A stretch of 64,000 bases of DNA from Dinoroseobacter sp049800835 (GCF_049800835.1 NZ_JBNAFU010000006.1:170113-234112), one strand, 5' to 3'. Counted from the stretch's first letter, positions 1 through 9,717 are shown. Made by a program: numbers and translations. Notes: generated by a model from the sequence alone, not told the origin.

Positions 1-1854
1 CGCAAGGCCGCGACCCGTGGTGCCGCCAACCTCTGTCATCACGAATTGAAGTGGGTTCAGACCGTGTTCTTCTTCATACTTTTTTCCAAGTGCCTCTGTT
101 GCGGCCTGAACGCTTCGCATCATTTCCAACGTTTCGGCGCGTGTGGCTCCGGGCAGCATGGCGAAGTTGCCGCTCACCGATCCGCGCTCTGGCGAGTTGA
201 AAAAACGCCACGTGACGTCCCCTCGCACGAACAGGGCCGCCTGTGCCAGAAGAAGGACAACCGCCCCCGCGAACACCGGGTACCGCGCCCAGATCACGAG
301 CCGCAACAGCTTGCGGAAGGGATAGGCGCGAACCCAGTCTAAGCCGCGGTTCACCTGCCGTGACGGCCAGTCGTACCAGTGTTCCTTGGCCGAATGGGCC
401 AAGGCATGGGCCATGTGATTTGGCAGGATCAGAAAGCATTCCACCAAGGAGGCGATCAGAACCGCGATCACGGTAAAAGGGATGTCGCTGACCAGACGCC
501 CGAACCAGCCATCGACAGATGTGAGGGCAAAGAATGCGATGATCGTCGTCAACGTTGCGGAGAAAACCGGCGCCGACATGATCTTGGCCGCATTTTCGGC
601 GGCGACGACCGGAGCCTCCCCCAGGACGCGGGCGCGGTAATCCGCGTGTTCCCCCACAACGATCGCGTCGTCGACCACGATTCCCAAAGTGATGATCAAC
701 GCAAAAAGCGACACCATGTTGAGCGTCAGGCCGCCGAGATACATCAGACCGACCGCTGTCAGCATCGCGACCGGAATACCGGCCGCGACCCAGAAAGCCG
801 TTCGCGCGTTCAGAAACAGGAACAACAGGCCGACAACCAGCGTGAGGCCGAGCAGTCCGTTGTCCAGCAGGATGTTCAGGCGCGCTGTGATCGCTTCCGC
901 GCGGGTGCGGATCAGCTCGACACGTACGCCCTCAGGCAAGCTGGCTTCAAACTCTGCGGCAACCTCCTCGACCAGTTTCTGAACTCCGATCGCATCGCCT
1001 TGGGCATTGCGGTCGATCCGGATGGACATTGCGCGGTTCTCGCCGACGTAATAGGCGCGTTCCCGATCCACGGCACCCACCGAAACGCGGGCCACATCGC
1101 CAATTGTCAGAAGGCTTCCGTCCTCCTGAGTGCGCAGCACAATGGCTTCGATGGCTTCGGCACTTCGGGTGTCTGACCCGGTGCGGACGCGTGCAGCTCC
1201 ATCCGCAACATCCCCTGACGGCGTACTGGTGGCCTCTGCCCGGATCGCGTCTGCGATCTCGGCCATGCTCAGGTCATACTGCAGTAAGGCAACTGTGGGG
1301 ACTTCGACCACCGTTTCCGGGTCCGCGATACCGCGTATCGTGGCGCGCGTGACCCCTGCGCGGAACAGGTTCTGCACAAACTCGTCCGCGAAGCGTGCCA
1401 GTTGGTCAACGCCGACGGGTCCGTGAATCACGACGTCCGTAACCCGGTCCCGCCATGTCCCAAGGCGCACACTCGGGTCTTCCGCATCCTCGGGCAGGGT
1501 CGTTACGCCGTCGACGACCGTCTGAACATCGTCGGCAGCGCGGGTCATGTCCCAGTCTGGCTCGAACTCCAACTCGATCGAGGCACGGCCTTCTCTGGCG
1601 ACAGAACTCACCCGCGTCACACCGTCCACGGCCAAAAGGTCCGCTTCGAGGACTTCGATGATCGCGGTATCGACATCTTCCGGTCCGGCCCCATCCCAGT
1701 TGACGGTGATGTCAACCTCGTCAGTGACAACGTCAGGGAAGAACTGGGCGCGCATTTGCGGCGCGAGGGCTGCTCCCATGCCAATCGACAAGAGCAGCAG
1801 CAAGTTCGCGGCGGTGCGGTGTCGGGTAAAGTAAGACAGAAGACCGCCGAGCAC
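1..1854 (-). CDS. RND efflux transporter permease subunit, C-terminal part outside the window
   Basis: Inner-membrane proton-driven pump subunit of the AcrB/MexB superfamily. I translated 618 codons from a GTG at 1854, four bases after the adaptor's stop; the frame runs open through position 1, so roughly the last 400 residues are missing. An N-terminal membrane helix (about residues 12-32) is followed by a porter-domain region and then a run of helices from about residue 340. Helix 4 carries the VVDDAIVV motif with D395 and D396, matching the proton-relay aspartates of AcrB. The GTG start is inferred because no ATG lies before the first helix. With the adaptor just upstream it forms a two-gene efflux operon; no outer-membrane channel gene is visible here. 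Substrate unknown. Confidence 0.93.
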   Translation of the reverse strand, partial: MLGGLLSYFTRHRTAANLLLLLSIGMGAALAPQMRAQFFPDVVTDEVDITVNWDGAGPEDVDTAIIEVLEADLLAVDGVTRVSSVAREGRASIELEFEPDWDMTRAADDVQTVVDGVTTLPEDAEDPSVRLGTWRDRVTDVVIHGPVGVDQLARFADEFVQNLFRAGVTRATIRGIADPETVVEVPTVALLQYDLSMAEIADAIRAEATSTPSGDVADGAARVRTGSDTRSAEAIEAIVLRTQEDGSLLTIGDVARVSVGAVDRERAYYVGENRAMSIRIDRNAQGDAIGVQKLVEEVAAEFEASLPEGVRVELIRTRAEAITARLNILLDNGLLGLTLVVGLLFLFLNARTAFWVAAGIPVAMLTAVGLMYLGGLTLNMVSLFALIITLGIVVDDAIVVGEHADYRARVLGEAPVVAAENAAKIMSAPVFSATLTTIIAFFALTSVDGWFGRLVSDIPFTVIAVLIASLVECFLILPNHMAHALAHSAKEHWYDWPSRQVNRGLDWVRAYPFRKLLRLVIWARYPVFAGAVVLLLAQAALFVRGDVTWRFFNSPERGSVSGNFAMLPGATRAETLEMMRSVQAATEALGKKYEEEHGLNPLQFVMTEVGGTTGRGLA

Positions 1855-1858
1855 CGCG

Positions 1859-3337
1859 TTATCCGCCTTCTCGTGCTTCAATCCGAGTGATCAGTTCAGC
1901 GGGTACTTGCTCTGCACGGAGCCGCACGAGAAAACGGTCTTTCGCTGGTTGCTGCAACTGCGTGCTTGCCTCGACAATCGAAACCAGCTCGGCACGGCGC
2001 GCTGCGTCGAGCGTGATCATCGGTACGGCGCTGGCCTGATCGCCCGGAGCAGCTTGTGCCGTTTCCGCCAAGGGTCGGATCGGGCGGATCTTGATACCCG
2101 CGCCAAGCAGCGGGGTCAGCTGTGTCACGATTTCGAGGCCGTCCAAAGCCGCAGCGTCTATCAAGACCTCGTCCCCGATACGCCGCAGCAAGGACACCTG
2201 CATCTGCCGGAGGCGGTCATCCTCGCCAAGGACCATGACGTAACTGTCGGGCGTCAAGGCGCTGGCTGGCAGCTGCGCCACGTTCGCCAACGGCGGCTCA
2301 CTGACCGTGATGGTGACGAAATCGCCGGGCTGGAATCCACGGCTTGTCGCAAGTGTCGCGAAGAGCTGTCGCCCTGTCTGGCCGTCGGCCACCTGCGCGG
2401 CAACTCCGGTCAGCGTGCCTTGTGTGACGATCTGCGATCCCTGAACATCCAGCGAGACCGTGACTTCCGTTGGCAAGAGCACGCCACGGTCGTCCAGCAA
2501 GCGCAGATACTGGGCCGAGGCGATGCGGAAGCTTGCCTCCAGAAGGTCTGGATCAATCAGGGTCGCGAGCCGCTCGTTCTCTGCCACCCGTGTTCCGGTT
2601 TCCGCCACGACCTCGGTAAAGGCCCCGTCGAACGGGGCACGAACCACCGTTTCCGACAAAAGCCTCTCCGCCTCTGCAAGATCGATCCGACGGCGGGACA
2701 GGTCTGTACCGGCTTGCTCGATCCGCGCTTCGGCATCGGCCACGGCCTGACGGCGTGAGAAAACTGTTTGGTTGATTGCGGCTTCCGCCAATGCTGCAGT
2801 TTCTACGGAAGCATCAGATCCGAAGCCACGATCGCGCAGGTCAATCTGACGGGCGAGTGCCTGAGATCGCAGATCCGCCTGAGACGTCGCCGAAGCCAAT
2901 TCGTCCTGCGCGAGCAGATACGCGCGCTCCGCATCGATCAACTCGTTCTCGGCATCCTCAAGGTCGGCACGCGCCGTGGCCAGTTGCGTTTCTGCATCTG
3001 CGGGGTCGATACGGACAACAACGTCTCCGGCAGCAATCGAGCGGCCCTCCCGAAAGGCGGGGTGCGCTTCTTCGATCCAACCGCTGGTGGGGGCCCTCAG
3101 CTCCAGTTCGCGGAGACTGCGCAACTCCCCGTAAGCGATGAGTTTGGGGGTAATCTCTTGTGGGGTGATGCGTTGGACAGGCGCTGCATAAACGCGCTCT
3201 CGCTCGCTGCGCGGAGCGGCTTCGCGGGCGGCGCGATCTGCCAGTGCAGATTGCAGGTTGAGCACTCCGTACCCGATCAGCCCCAGTGTGAGGCCGAGCA
3301 GGGCAAGACCGATCAGGCTACGCGTAAGAAATCGCAT
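1859..3337 (-). CDS. RND efflux periplasmic adaptor subunit (HlyD/AcrA-type membrane fusion protein)
   Basis: 492-residue membrane fusion protein that would link the RND permease to an outer-membrane channel. The chosen ATG at 3337 starts a short basic N-terminus and one hydrophobic helix (about residues 6-26, rich in Leu and Gly). A longer in-frame reading to 3502 adds a Cys/Trp-rich stretch that looks non-coding. Then come a barrel/lipoyl region with GWIEEAHPAFREG, a long Ala/Glu/Arg coiled-coil hairpin (about residues 110-220), the second lipoyl half (VRAPFDGAF) and beta-barrel domains. Transcribed with the permease that follows four bases later. Family is clear; substrate cannot be read from sequence. 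Confidence 0.93.
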   Translation of the reverse strand: MRFLTRSLIGLALLGLTLGLIGYGVLNLQSALADRAAREAAPRSERERVYAAPVQRITPQEITPKLIAYGELRSLRELELRAPTSGWIEEAHPAFREGRSIAAGDVVVRIDPADAETQLATARADLEDAENELIDAERAYLLAQDELASATSQADLRSQALARQIDLRDRGFGSDASVETAALAEAAINQTVFSRRQAVADAEARIEQAGTDLSRRRIDLAEAERLLSETVVRAPFDGAFTEVVAETGTRVAENERLATLIDPDLLEASFRIASAQYLRLLDDRGVLLPTEVTVSLDVQGSQIVTQGTLTGVAAQVADGQTGRQLFATLATSRGFQPGDFVTITVSEPPLANVAQLPASALTPDSYVMVLGEDDRLRQMQVSLLRRIGDEVLIDAAALDGLEIVTQLTPLLGAGIKIRPIRPLAETAQAAPGDQASAVPMITLDAARRAELVSIVEASTQLQQPAKDRFLVRLRAEQVPAELITRIEAREGG

Positions 3338-3413
3338 CGCTGGGAAAGTCCACGTTAAGCTTGAACAAAGATAGGCTGCGAAACGTATTTGCACAACGAA
3401 ACGCGCCGGTTTG

Positions 3414-3746
3414 TTACCCCAACAGGGCCAAAGCGCCGAACAATGTGACCGCCCCGCATAGGATTGAGAGCAGGGCGTTTTTTGACCAGACACCCACAGC
3501 AAGCGTTACAGCGGCTGCCGCAAGGCGTGCCGGATCGATCGCGCCGTTGGTCGCCTCCGGCCAGACCACCAGAGGGGCGATCAGCGCCGGCAACACCCCG
3601 ACAGCCGTATACCGCAGATGCCTCAGCACCCATTCCGGCAAATCCCGTCCACCCAAGGCGCCCAGAAAGCTGTAGCGCAATCCGAGCGTTCCAATGCCGA
3701 GAAACACGATGATCATCCAGATCGTTGGCGCAGATAGTTCGATCAT
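3414..3746 (-). CDS. azlD: AzlD-family branched-chain amino acid exporter small subunit
   Basis: 110-residue, strongly hydrophobic protein with about four membrane helices. In the AzlD family the small subunit works with AzlC in the inner membrane to export branched-chain amino acids or analogues. The ATG at 3746 overlaps the stop of azlC by four bases (ATGA), which fixes the start and implies translational coupling; the longer in-frame ORF reaching 4031 is only read-through of the azlC region. It ends 76 bases before the RND adaptor gene on the same strand. Family assignment rests on size, hydrophobicity, the RYTAVGVLPALIAP segment and pairing with azlC. Confidence 0.9.
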   Translation of the reverse strand: MIELSAPTIWMIIVFLGIGTLGLRYSFLGALGGRDLPEWVLRHLRYTAVGVLPALIAPLVVWPEATNGAIDPARLAAAAVTLAVGVWSKNALLSILCGAVTLFGALALLG

Positions 3747-4447
3747 GCCCGCGCCGTTCGTGTTTGCCAAAGTTCCACGCGCGCTCCAACCAGGATCGCG
3801 ATCAACGCCGCGACAATCGTCCCCAGGCTGAAGGGCAGGTTGACAAAGACCAGTGCGCCAATAACCGCTGTCACTGCGGCGGCTACGTGGGGCAGGCTGC
3901 GCAGAGCCGGTCCTATCAATGCCAGAAACGTAATGGGAATCGCAAAGTCGAGCGCGAAATCCTGTGGGATGCGTGTTCCCACCACGGCCCCGATCCAGGT
4001 TGCACCGTACCAGGGCAGGCAGACCGGGCACAGCGTACCTATGAAGAACGCGAACTTTTGATCCGCACTCATCTCAGGGTTTTCATCAAACTGTTGACTG
4101 GAGACGGCAAAGGTCTGGTCGACCATGAAGTAGGCTGCCAGAACCTTTTGCCACCCGACGCGCGTACCCAGATGCGGGGCTATCGCGGCAGAATACATCG
4201 CCATGCGCAGATTGACCGCGAGGGCGGATGCCAGAACCACGATCACCGGGGCCTGTTCCGTCATCAGTTGCACCGCGGTGAACTGTGCGGCCCCGGCGAT
4301 GACAAGAACAGAGAACCCCATCACCTGCGCCAGATCGAGTCCGGCTTCGGTGCCGACCACGCCGAAAAGCATCCCGAATGGGACGACAACCAGAAGGAAT
4401 GGGGCACCGGCACGAACGCCTGCCCAGAAATGGTTTGAAAGCGACAT
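3743..4447 (-). CDS. azlC: AzlC-family branched-chain amino acid permease
   Basis: 234-residue polytopic inner-membrane protein. The N-terminus has the AzlC hallmark pattern: GVRAGAPFLLVVVPFGMLFG, then GAAQFTAVQLM and LAVNLRMAMYSAAIAPHLG. AzlC is the large subunit of the two-gene exporter; azlD follows with a four-base overlap. Length is normal for the family. The gene begins 52 bases after the unknown membrane-protein gene (4500-5543) on the same strand, so co-transcription with it is possible. Substrate range within the family is broad and not predictable here. Confidence 0.95.
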   Translation of the reverse strand: MSLSNHFWAGVRAGAPFLLVVVPFGMLFGVVGTEAGLDLAQVMGFSVLVIAGAAQFTAVQLMTEQAPVIVVLASALAVNLRMAMYSAAIAPHLGTRVGWQKVLAAYFMVDQTFAVSSQQFDENPEMSADQKFAFFIGTLCPVCLPWYGATWIGAVVGTRIPQDFALDFAIPITFLALIGPALRSLPHVAAAVTAVIGALVFVNLPFSLGTIVAALIAILVGARVELWQTRTARA

Positions 4448-4499
4448 CTTGGACCTCGGGGCAACCGCTAGGCCATCCGGAAACCCGCTGCAAGACCTG

Positions 4500-5543
4500 C
4501 TATTCGAAGGTGCGCGTCACACGGCCCAGTAGCATGAAAGCGCGTGCGGAGCGGGTTTCGGCCAGTTTCGCGATCTCCTCGTCACTGGCCTGTTCCGCAA
4601 AAGCCGCGAAAGTCTTGTCGAAGTGACGCAGGAAGTGATGCGCTGTATCGCGAAAAATGGGATCGCTTTTCATGCGCGCGGCCGTCAGCGCAAGGCAGGA
4701 CCGGTCGCGTATGCCCCCCAGCGCCGAAACCGCGCGTCCGCGTTCGCCTTCTGCAAACCGCCGCCAGACTTCGGGTTTGGCGCGATCCGGGCGCAGGTCG
4801 TCCATGTAGATTCCATCCTCGGACATCAGCGTCAGCATATCCTGCGCCGACCGGATCAAGGGGCCGACATTGCGATCCTCGAGGGCAAGCCGCAGGGCAC
4901 GAAAGCCCTCGCGATCCTCGGTGGTTTCCGGAAAATTCGCGGCGCGGATGAACTCTGATACGGAGATCGGCTCACGCAGATCCTCCGACGGGACGCCAAG
5001 CGCCAGAGATGTCTGATCCTCTGTCTGACCCGGCGCCCGCGGAGGCGTCGGCAAGGCCGCCTTGCGTTCAGACACGGGCATGTCCATCCCGCGTCGACTG
5101 GCAAAGCTGACAAGCGCGGTTTCGGTGTGTTTTGCCACTTGCGCGATCTCATCAATCTTCTTTTCGACCTCGGGCTTCACGCCGCGGCTGGCAGAGCGGT
5201 TCTGTTCGACGACTGTTTCGCGCATCGCAGCGATAGCGCCTTGCAGACGGTCCGCCTCGTCCCGCATGACGCGGGCTGTGCGGGCCACCGAGGCCGCTAC
5301 CCAGATCAGCGCAATGGGCAGGAAAACTGCCAGCAGGATCATGATCATGCCCAGCCCGGTGCCCCCAGATTGCGCAAGACTTTCACCGAGGTCGAGAGTG
5401 AAGAACAAAAACAGGATCGCGATGAGCCACAGCAGGCTCAGGCTGAGCGCAATGACTTCAATCGCGGTGATCGCGGGCTTTGATTGCGCAGGCGCAAGAG
5501 ACGCGAGGTCGAGACGCGCAGAGGGTTCTTTCTGGTCTGGCAT
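4500..5543 (-). CDS. Unknown membrane protein with two N-terminal helices and a coiled coil
   Basis: 347 residues; I do not recognise the family. A polar N-terminus (about 25 residues) is followed by two hydrophobic helices at about residues 27-50 and 62-90. Next comes a charged helical segment (about 90-140) that looks like a coiled coil, then a soluble, Arg/Glu-rich helical C-terminal domain of about 160 residues without obvious catalytic motifs. The topology suggests a membrane-anchored cytoplasmic protein. It lies between azlC and greA on the same strand, 27 bases from greA. No function is offered. The open frame, typical codon use and clean ATG at 5543 support it as real. Confidence 0.85.
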   Translation of the reverse strand: MPDQKEPSARLDLASLAPAQSKPAITAIEVIALSLSLLWLIAILFLFFTLDLGESLAQSGGTGLGMIMILLAVFLPIALIWVAASVARTARVMRDEADRLQGAIAAMRETVVEQNRSASRGVKPEVEKKIDEIAQVAKHTETALVSFASRRGMDMPVSERKAALPTPPRAPGQTEDQTSLALGVPSEDLREPISVSEFIRAANFPETTEDREGFRALRLALEDRNVGPLIRSAQDMLTLMSEDGIYMDDLRPDRAKPEVWRRFAEGERGRAVSALGGIRDRSCLALTAARMKSDPIFRDTAHHFLRHFDKTFAAFAEQASDEEIAKLAETRSARAFMLLGRVTRTFE

Positions 5544-5570
5544 CCTGAGGCCTGTCCTGATGCGGTTCGC

Positions 5571-6041
5571 CTACTTGTACTCGATTTCGAGGATTTCGTA
5601 AGACTTAACGCCACCGGGTGTACGGACATCGACGCTGTCGCCCTCATCCTTGCCGATCAACGCGCGTGCGATGGGTGATTTCAGGTTCAGAAGCCCTTTC
5701 TCGATGTCCGCTTCGGCTTCGCCCACAATCTGATAGGTTTTCTCTTCGTCCGTGTCCTCATCCACAATGGTGATTGTGGCTCCGAACTTGATCGGACCTG
5801 ACAGGGTTGCCGGATTGATGACCTGCGCAAGCGACAGCATGGCCTCAAGCTCCTTGATCCGGCCCTCGATAAAGCTCTGCTTTTCGCGCGCTGCGTGGTA
5901 CTCGGCATTCTCCGACAGGTCGCCATGTTCGCGTGCTTCCGCAATCGCCTTGATCACGGCGGGCCGCTCCACGCTTTTCAGCGTCTTGAGTTCTGCATCC
6001 AGCGCCGCGTGACCTTTCTGGGTCATCGGGATCTTGTCCAT
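5571..6041 (-). CDS. greA: Transcription elongation factor GreA
   Basis: 156-residue cleavage factor that enters the RNA polymerase secondary channel and stimulates cleavage of backtracked RNA. The N-terminal coiled coil (about residues 10-75) carries the family acidic tip signature in REHGDLSENAEYHAAREKQ. The C-terminal FKBP-like domain ends in SPIARALIGKDEGDSVDVRTPGG. I chose the ATG at 6041 (MDKIPMTQKG); an in-frame extension to 6515 has a composition unlike GreA and overlaps the start of the divergent ETF-QO gene. Typical length for the family. The 223-base gap to 6265 is the divergent promoter region. Confidence 0.98.
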   Translation of the reverse strand: MDKIPMTQKGHAALDAELKTLKSVERPAVIKAIAEAREHGDLSENAEYHAAREKQSFIEGRIKELEAMLSLAQVINPATLSGPIKFGATITIVDEDTDEEKTYQIVGEAEADIEKGLLNLKSPIARALIGKDEGDSVDVRTPGGVKSYEILEIEYK

Positions 6042-6264
6042 TTGTCTTTCCTCTGACGAGAGCGTCACACCTGAAGACCTGACCTTAATGATGCCGTCGC
6101 CCGCCGCAAGGCCCAGAATTTTCTGCGACGTTGCGACAGTTGCCGGGGCGCCGTGGCGACACAATTGACCCCTTGAGCGCGCACCGTTACCTGTGTGCCG
6201 GATTTTGTAGACAGCCTCCCGCCGGGATTCCGCCCGGCTCCGAGCCAAAGCCGAGTGAGACCGA

Positions 6265-7914
6265 ATGACCGAAGTGACACGCGAAGCCATGGAATACGAT
6301 GTCGTGATCGTGGGTGCAGGCCCTGCTGGCCTGAGTGCAGCGATCCGATTGAAACAGCTCGACGCCGATCTGAATGTCGTGGTGCTGGAGAAGGGTTCAG
6401 AGGTTGGCGCACATATCCTGTCGGGTGCCGTGCTCGACCCGGTTGGTATCGATGCACTGATCCCCGACTGGAAAGACAAGGGCGCGCCGATCACCGTTCC
6501 GGTCAAGGATGACAAGTTCTACATGCTGGGCGAAGCGGGCCAGGTACGCATCCCCAATTTCCCGATGCCGCCCCTTATGAACAACCATGGGAATTACATC
6601 GTCTCGATGGGCAATGTCTGTCGCTGGATGGCGGAACAGGCCGAGGAACTGGGCGTGGAGGTCTTCCCCGGCATGGCCTGTTCAGAGCTGGTGTACGGTG
6701 ACAAGGGAGAGGTCAAAGGGGTTGTCGCGGGCGAGTTTGGCAAGAACCCCGATGGTACCCCAGGCGACGCCTATGAACCGGGTATGGAGCTGCACGGCAA
6801 GTATGTCTTCCTCGGCGAAGGTGTACGCGGTTCGCTCAGCAAGCAGGTGATAGAGAAGTATGACCTGTCGATGGGGCGCGAGCCGCAGAAATACGGACTC
6901 GGCATGAAAGAAATCTGGGAGGTCGATCCGGCAAAACACCGCGAAGGGTCGGTCACGCACACGATGGGATGGCCGCTCGGGTCCAATGCCGGGGGTGGTT
7001 CATTCATTTATCACCTTGATAACAATCAGGTTTATGTTGGGTTCGTGGTGCACTTGAATTACCAGAATCCGCACTTCTTCCCCTACATGGAATTTCAGCG
7101 TTTCAAGCATCACCCGATGGTTGCGGAGCTCTTGAAGGGCGGCAAGCGGGTCGCATATGGCGCGCGTGCCATCTCGGAGGGCGGATACCAGTCCATGCCC
7201 AAATCGGTTTTTCCCGGCGGCGCTTTGCTGGGCTGCTCGGTGGGCCTCGTGAACGTGCCTCGGATCAAGGGCAATCATAACGCGATGCTGTCCGGCAAGG
7301 CAGCGGCAGAGGCTGCATTTGAGGCGATCAAGGCCGGGCGGTCTAGCGACGAGTTGAAATCCTATGAAGCGGAACTTCGCGACGGGCCTGTTGGCAAGGA
7401 CCTCAAGCGTGTCCGCAACGTCAAGCCGCTCTGGTCCAAATACGGGCTGACGGCGTCCCTGATGCTTGGCGGGTTCGACATGTGGACCAACACAGCGGGC
7501 TTTTCGATCTTCGGAACACTCAAACATGGAAAATCCGACGCCGAGGCAACTGGCAAAGCGTCGGCATTCGAGCCCATTGACTATCCGAAGCCGGATGGCG
7601 TCTTGAGTTTCGACCGTCTGACAAATGTCTCGTTCTCTTTCACCAATCATGAAGAGCAACAACCAGCCCACTTGCAACTCGCCGATCCGGCCAAGGCAAT
7701 CAGTGTTGACTGGTCAGATTACGCGGGTCCCTCGTCGCGCTACTGTCCGGCCGGCGTTTACGAGTTCGTGCAGGAAGAAAACAAGCCGACACGGTTTGTG
7801 ATCAACTTTCAGAACTGCGTGCACTGCAAGACCTGCGATATCAAAGACCCGGCTCAGAATATCACCTGGACCACGCCTCAGGGTGGCGAAGGGCCGAATT
7901 ATCCGAATATGTGA
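6265..7914 (+). CDS. Electron transfer flavoprotein-ubiquinone oxidoreductase (ETF-QO)
   Basis: 549-residue membrane-associated flavoprotein that takes electrons from ETF and reduces ubiquinone, linking acyl-CoA and other flavin dehydrogenases to respiration. An FAD-binding GAGPAG motif lies at residues 17-22, and the C-terminal 4Fe-4S cluster ligands are visible as Cys494, Cys518, Cys521 and Cys524, the last three within NCVHCKTCD. Length and the C-terminal ITWTTPQGGEGPNYPNM ending match the family. It is transcribed alone, divergent from greA. In this window it fits with mcl1 and phaAB, since methylsuccinyl-CoA dehydrogenase of the ethylmalonyl-CoA pathway needs an electron outlet through ETF. 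Confidence 0.98.
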   Translation: MTEVTREAMEYDVVIVGAGPAGLSAAIRLKQLDADLNVVVLEKGSEVGAHILSGAVLDPVGIDALIPDWKDKGAPITVPVKDDKFYMLGEAGQVRIPNFPMPPLMNNHGNYIVSMGNVCRWMAEQAEELGVEVFPGMACSELVYGDKGEVKGVVAGEFGKNPDGTPGDAYEPGMELHGKYVFLGEGVRGSLSKQVIEKYDLSMGREPQKYGLGMKEIWEVDPAKHREGSVTHTMGWPLGSNAGGGSFIYHLDNNQVYVGFVVHLNYQNPHFFPYMEFQRFKHHPMVAELLKGGKRVAYGARAISEGGYQSMPKSVFPGGALLGCSVGLVNVPRIKGNHNAMLSGKAAAEAAFEAIKAGRSSDELKSYEAELRDGPVGKDLKRVRNVKPLWSKYGLTASLMLGGFDMWTNTAGFSIFGTLKHGKSDAEATGKASAFEPIDYPKPDGVLSFDRLTNVSFSFTNHEEQQPAHLQLADPAKAISVDWSDYAGPSSRYCPAGVYEFVQEENKPTRFVINFQNCVHCKTCDIKDPAQNITWTTPQGGEGPNYPNM

Positions 7915-7940
7915 GTGAATTTCGCGTGAAACGTACGTTG

Positions 7941-7966
7941 GCGGCGCGTCCATTCGGGCGCGCCGC
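7941..7966 (+). terminator. GC-rich hairpin after the ETF-QO gene
   Basis: Perfect 8-bp inverted repeat GCGGCGCG (7941-7948) and CGCGCCGC (7959-7966) with a 10-base loop, 27 bases after the ETF-QO stop. It has no T-run after it, so it may be a weak terminator or an mRNA-end stabiliser. Confidence 0.45.
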
Positions 7967-8028
7967 ATTGCGTTACGGTCGGCCGGGGGCTACCTTTTTG
8001 CGAAGCTCACGCACCGAAAGGGTCCTTC

Positions 8029-9717
8029 ATGCTGAGACAGGCGCGCTTCGCCCTCGGATTTATACTGGCCGCCGCGACCGGCGCCACCGGGCTGCCCGCA
8101 GCGGCGGACGGTCTGGCCGGAGCCTATCTGGCCGGTCGGCAGGCGAGCATCGCCTCGGATTATCAGGAGGCTGCGCGATATTTCGCGCGCGCCTTGATGC
8201 GGGACCGCGACAACCCGGTGCTCATGGAAAGTGCGGCGTTGGCGTTTCTGGGTATGGGCGATATTGCGCAAGCGTATCCAATTGCGTTGAAACTGATCGA
8301 CCTCGACCCGCGCAATCAGGTCGCCTCGCTCGTCCTGGCTGCTGACACGCTGGGTCCGGAGGGCGACATTGATGCCGAGCTTCCCTCCGTCGGGCCTGCG
8401 GCGGATGGCCTGATAGAGGCATGGCGTGCGCTGGACCGCGGTGAAACGGACGAAGCGTTTGCAGCGTTCGATGCGTTGATCGAAGATCGGCGGCTGCAGG
8501 GGTTCGGGACCTATCACAAGGCGCTGGCCCTCGCGCAGGTCGGGGATTTTGAGGGCGCGGACGCTCTTTTGTCCGCGGATGGCGGCGAGGCTGCGTTTTT
8601 CACACGACGCGGGATTCTGGCCCACGCGCAAGTGATGAGCCAGCTTGGTCGGTTCGATGAAGCGAGCCTGCTGATTGCCGAAAGCCTCGGAACCGAAGAC
8701 CCGCGTCTGCGCGGCCTGATTGCGGACCTCGCATCGGAAACACCTGTGCCGTTTGACATCGCGCCGACACCACAGGCTGGTTATGCAGAAGTGTTCTACA
8801 CGGTTGCCATGGCGCTGAGCGGACAGGCCGCCGATGCGTTCACGCTGTTGTATGCGCGGGTCGCGCAGCACATTTCTCCGGGGCATGTGGATGCCATTCT
8901 CTTGGCGGCTGAATTGCTCGAAGAGCTGGAGCAATACGATCTTGCGAACAAGGCTTACGACAAGGTGCCGCGGGATGACCCAGCTTTCCTGACCGCCGAA
9001 ATCGGTCGGGCCAATGTGCTTCGCGCAGATGACAAGGGTGATGCCGCAATCGAAGTGCTGCGACAATTGACCGAAACCCACAGCGATGTCGGGTTCGTGC
9101 ACACCGCCCTGGGTGACGCGTTGCGCCGGATGGAGCGGTTTGAAGAGTCTGCCGACGCTTATGACCAAGCCATCGCGATGATCAGCGCGGAAAGCCCTCG
9201 TGATTGGGTTCTGTACTATGCGCGCGGGATCGCCCACGAACGGATCGACGACTGGGACGCGGCGGAAAGCGATTTGCGCAAGGCGCTTGAGTTGAACCCA
9301 GGCCAACCGATGGTCCTGAATTACCTCGGGTATTCATTTCTGGAACTTGGCACCAACTTTGACGAAGCGATGGGTATGATCGAAGAAGCCGTCGCTGCAC
9401 GTCCGGACAATGGGTACATCACGGACAGCCTTGGGTGGGGCCTGTATCGACTGGGCCGTTTCGAGGAAGCGGTCGCGCCCATGGAAAAGGCGGTTGAACT
9501 GGAACCGCTTGATCCGATTATCAACGACCATCTGGGCGACGTCTATTATGCTGTCGGGCGCAAGTTGGAAGCAGAGTTTCAGTGGCGCCGTGCCCTGTCC
9601 TTCGACCCCGAACCCGAAGAAGCAGAGCGTATTCGGCGAAAACTGGATGTTGGACTGGATCAGGTTCTGATCGAAGAAGGCGAAGAGCCGGTCTCCGTCG
9701 CGAATGAAGAGGGTTAG
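8029..9717 (+). CDS. Secreted tetratricopeptide-repeat protein
   Basis: 562 residues. The N-terminus (MLRQARFALGFILAAATGATGLPAAADG) is a clear signal peptide, so the protein should act in the periplasm or be envelope-attached. The rest is helical TPR-type repeats: an early one at about residues 35-70 (QEAARYFARALMRDRDNPVL), and canonical repeats late in the protein such as AESDLRKALELNPGQPMVLNYLGYSFLELG and APMEKAVELEPLDPIINDHLGDVYY (about residues 405-540). TPR proteins are scaffolds; no enzyme motif is present. Its last 14 bases overlap ispE, so the two are probably co-transcribed and coupled. Conserved placement before ispE in Rhodobacteraceae is my recollection, not checked. Confidence 0.9.
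   Translation: MLRQARFALGFILAAATGATGLPAAADGLAGAYLAGRQASIASDYQEAARYFARALMRDRDNPVLMESAALAFLGMGDIAQAYPIALKLIDLDPRNQVASLVLAADTLGPEGDIDAELPSVGPAADGLIEAWRALDRGETDEAFAAFDALIEDRRLQGFGTYHKALALAQVGDFEGADALLSADGGEAAFFTRRGILAHAQVMSQLGRFDEASLLIAESLGTEDPRLRGLIADLASETPVPFDIAPTPQAGYAEVFYTVAMALSGQAADAFTLLYARVAQHISPGHVDAILLAAELLEELEQYDLANKAYDKVPRDDPAFLTAEIGRANVLRADDKGDAAIEVLRQLTETHSDVGFVHTALGDALRRMERFEESADAYDQAIAMISAESPRDWVLYYARGIAHERIDDWDAAESDLRKALELNPGQPMVLNYLGYSFLELGTNFDEAMGMIEEAVAARPDNGYITDSLGWGLYRLGRFEEAVAPMEKAVELEPLDPIINDHLGDVYYAVGRKLEAEFQWRRALSFDPEPEEAERIRRKLDVGLDQVLIEEGEEPVSVANEEG

Noticed and set aside
6042..6515. N-terminal extension of greA up to 6515
   Set aside because: It overlaps the beginning of the ETF-QO gene, has atypical composition and would make GreA twice its normal length.
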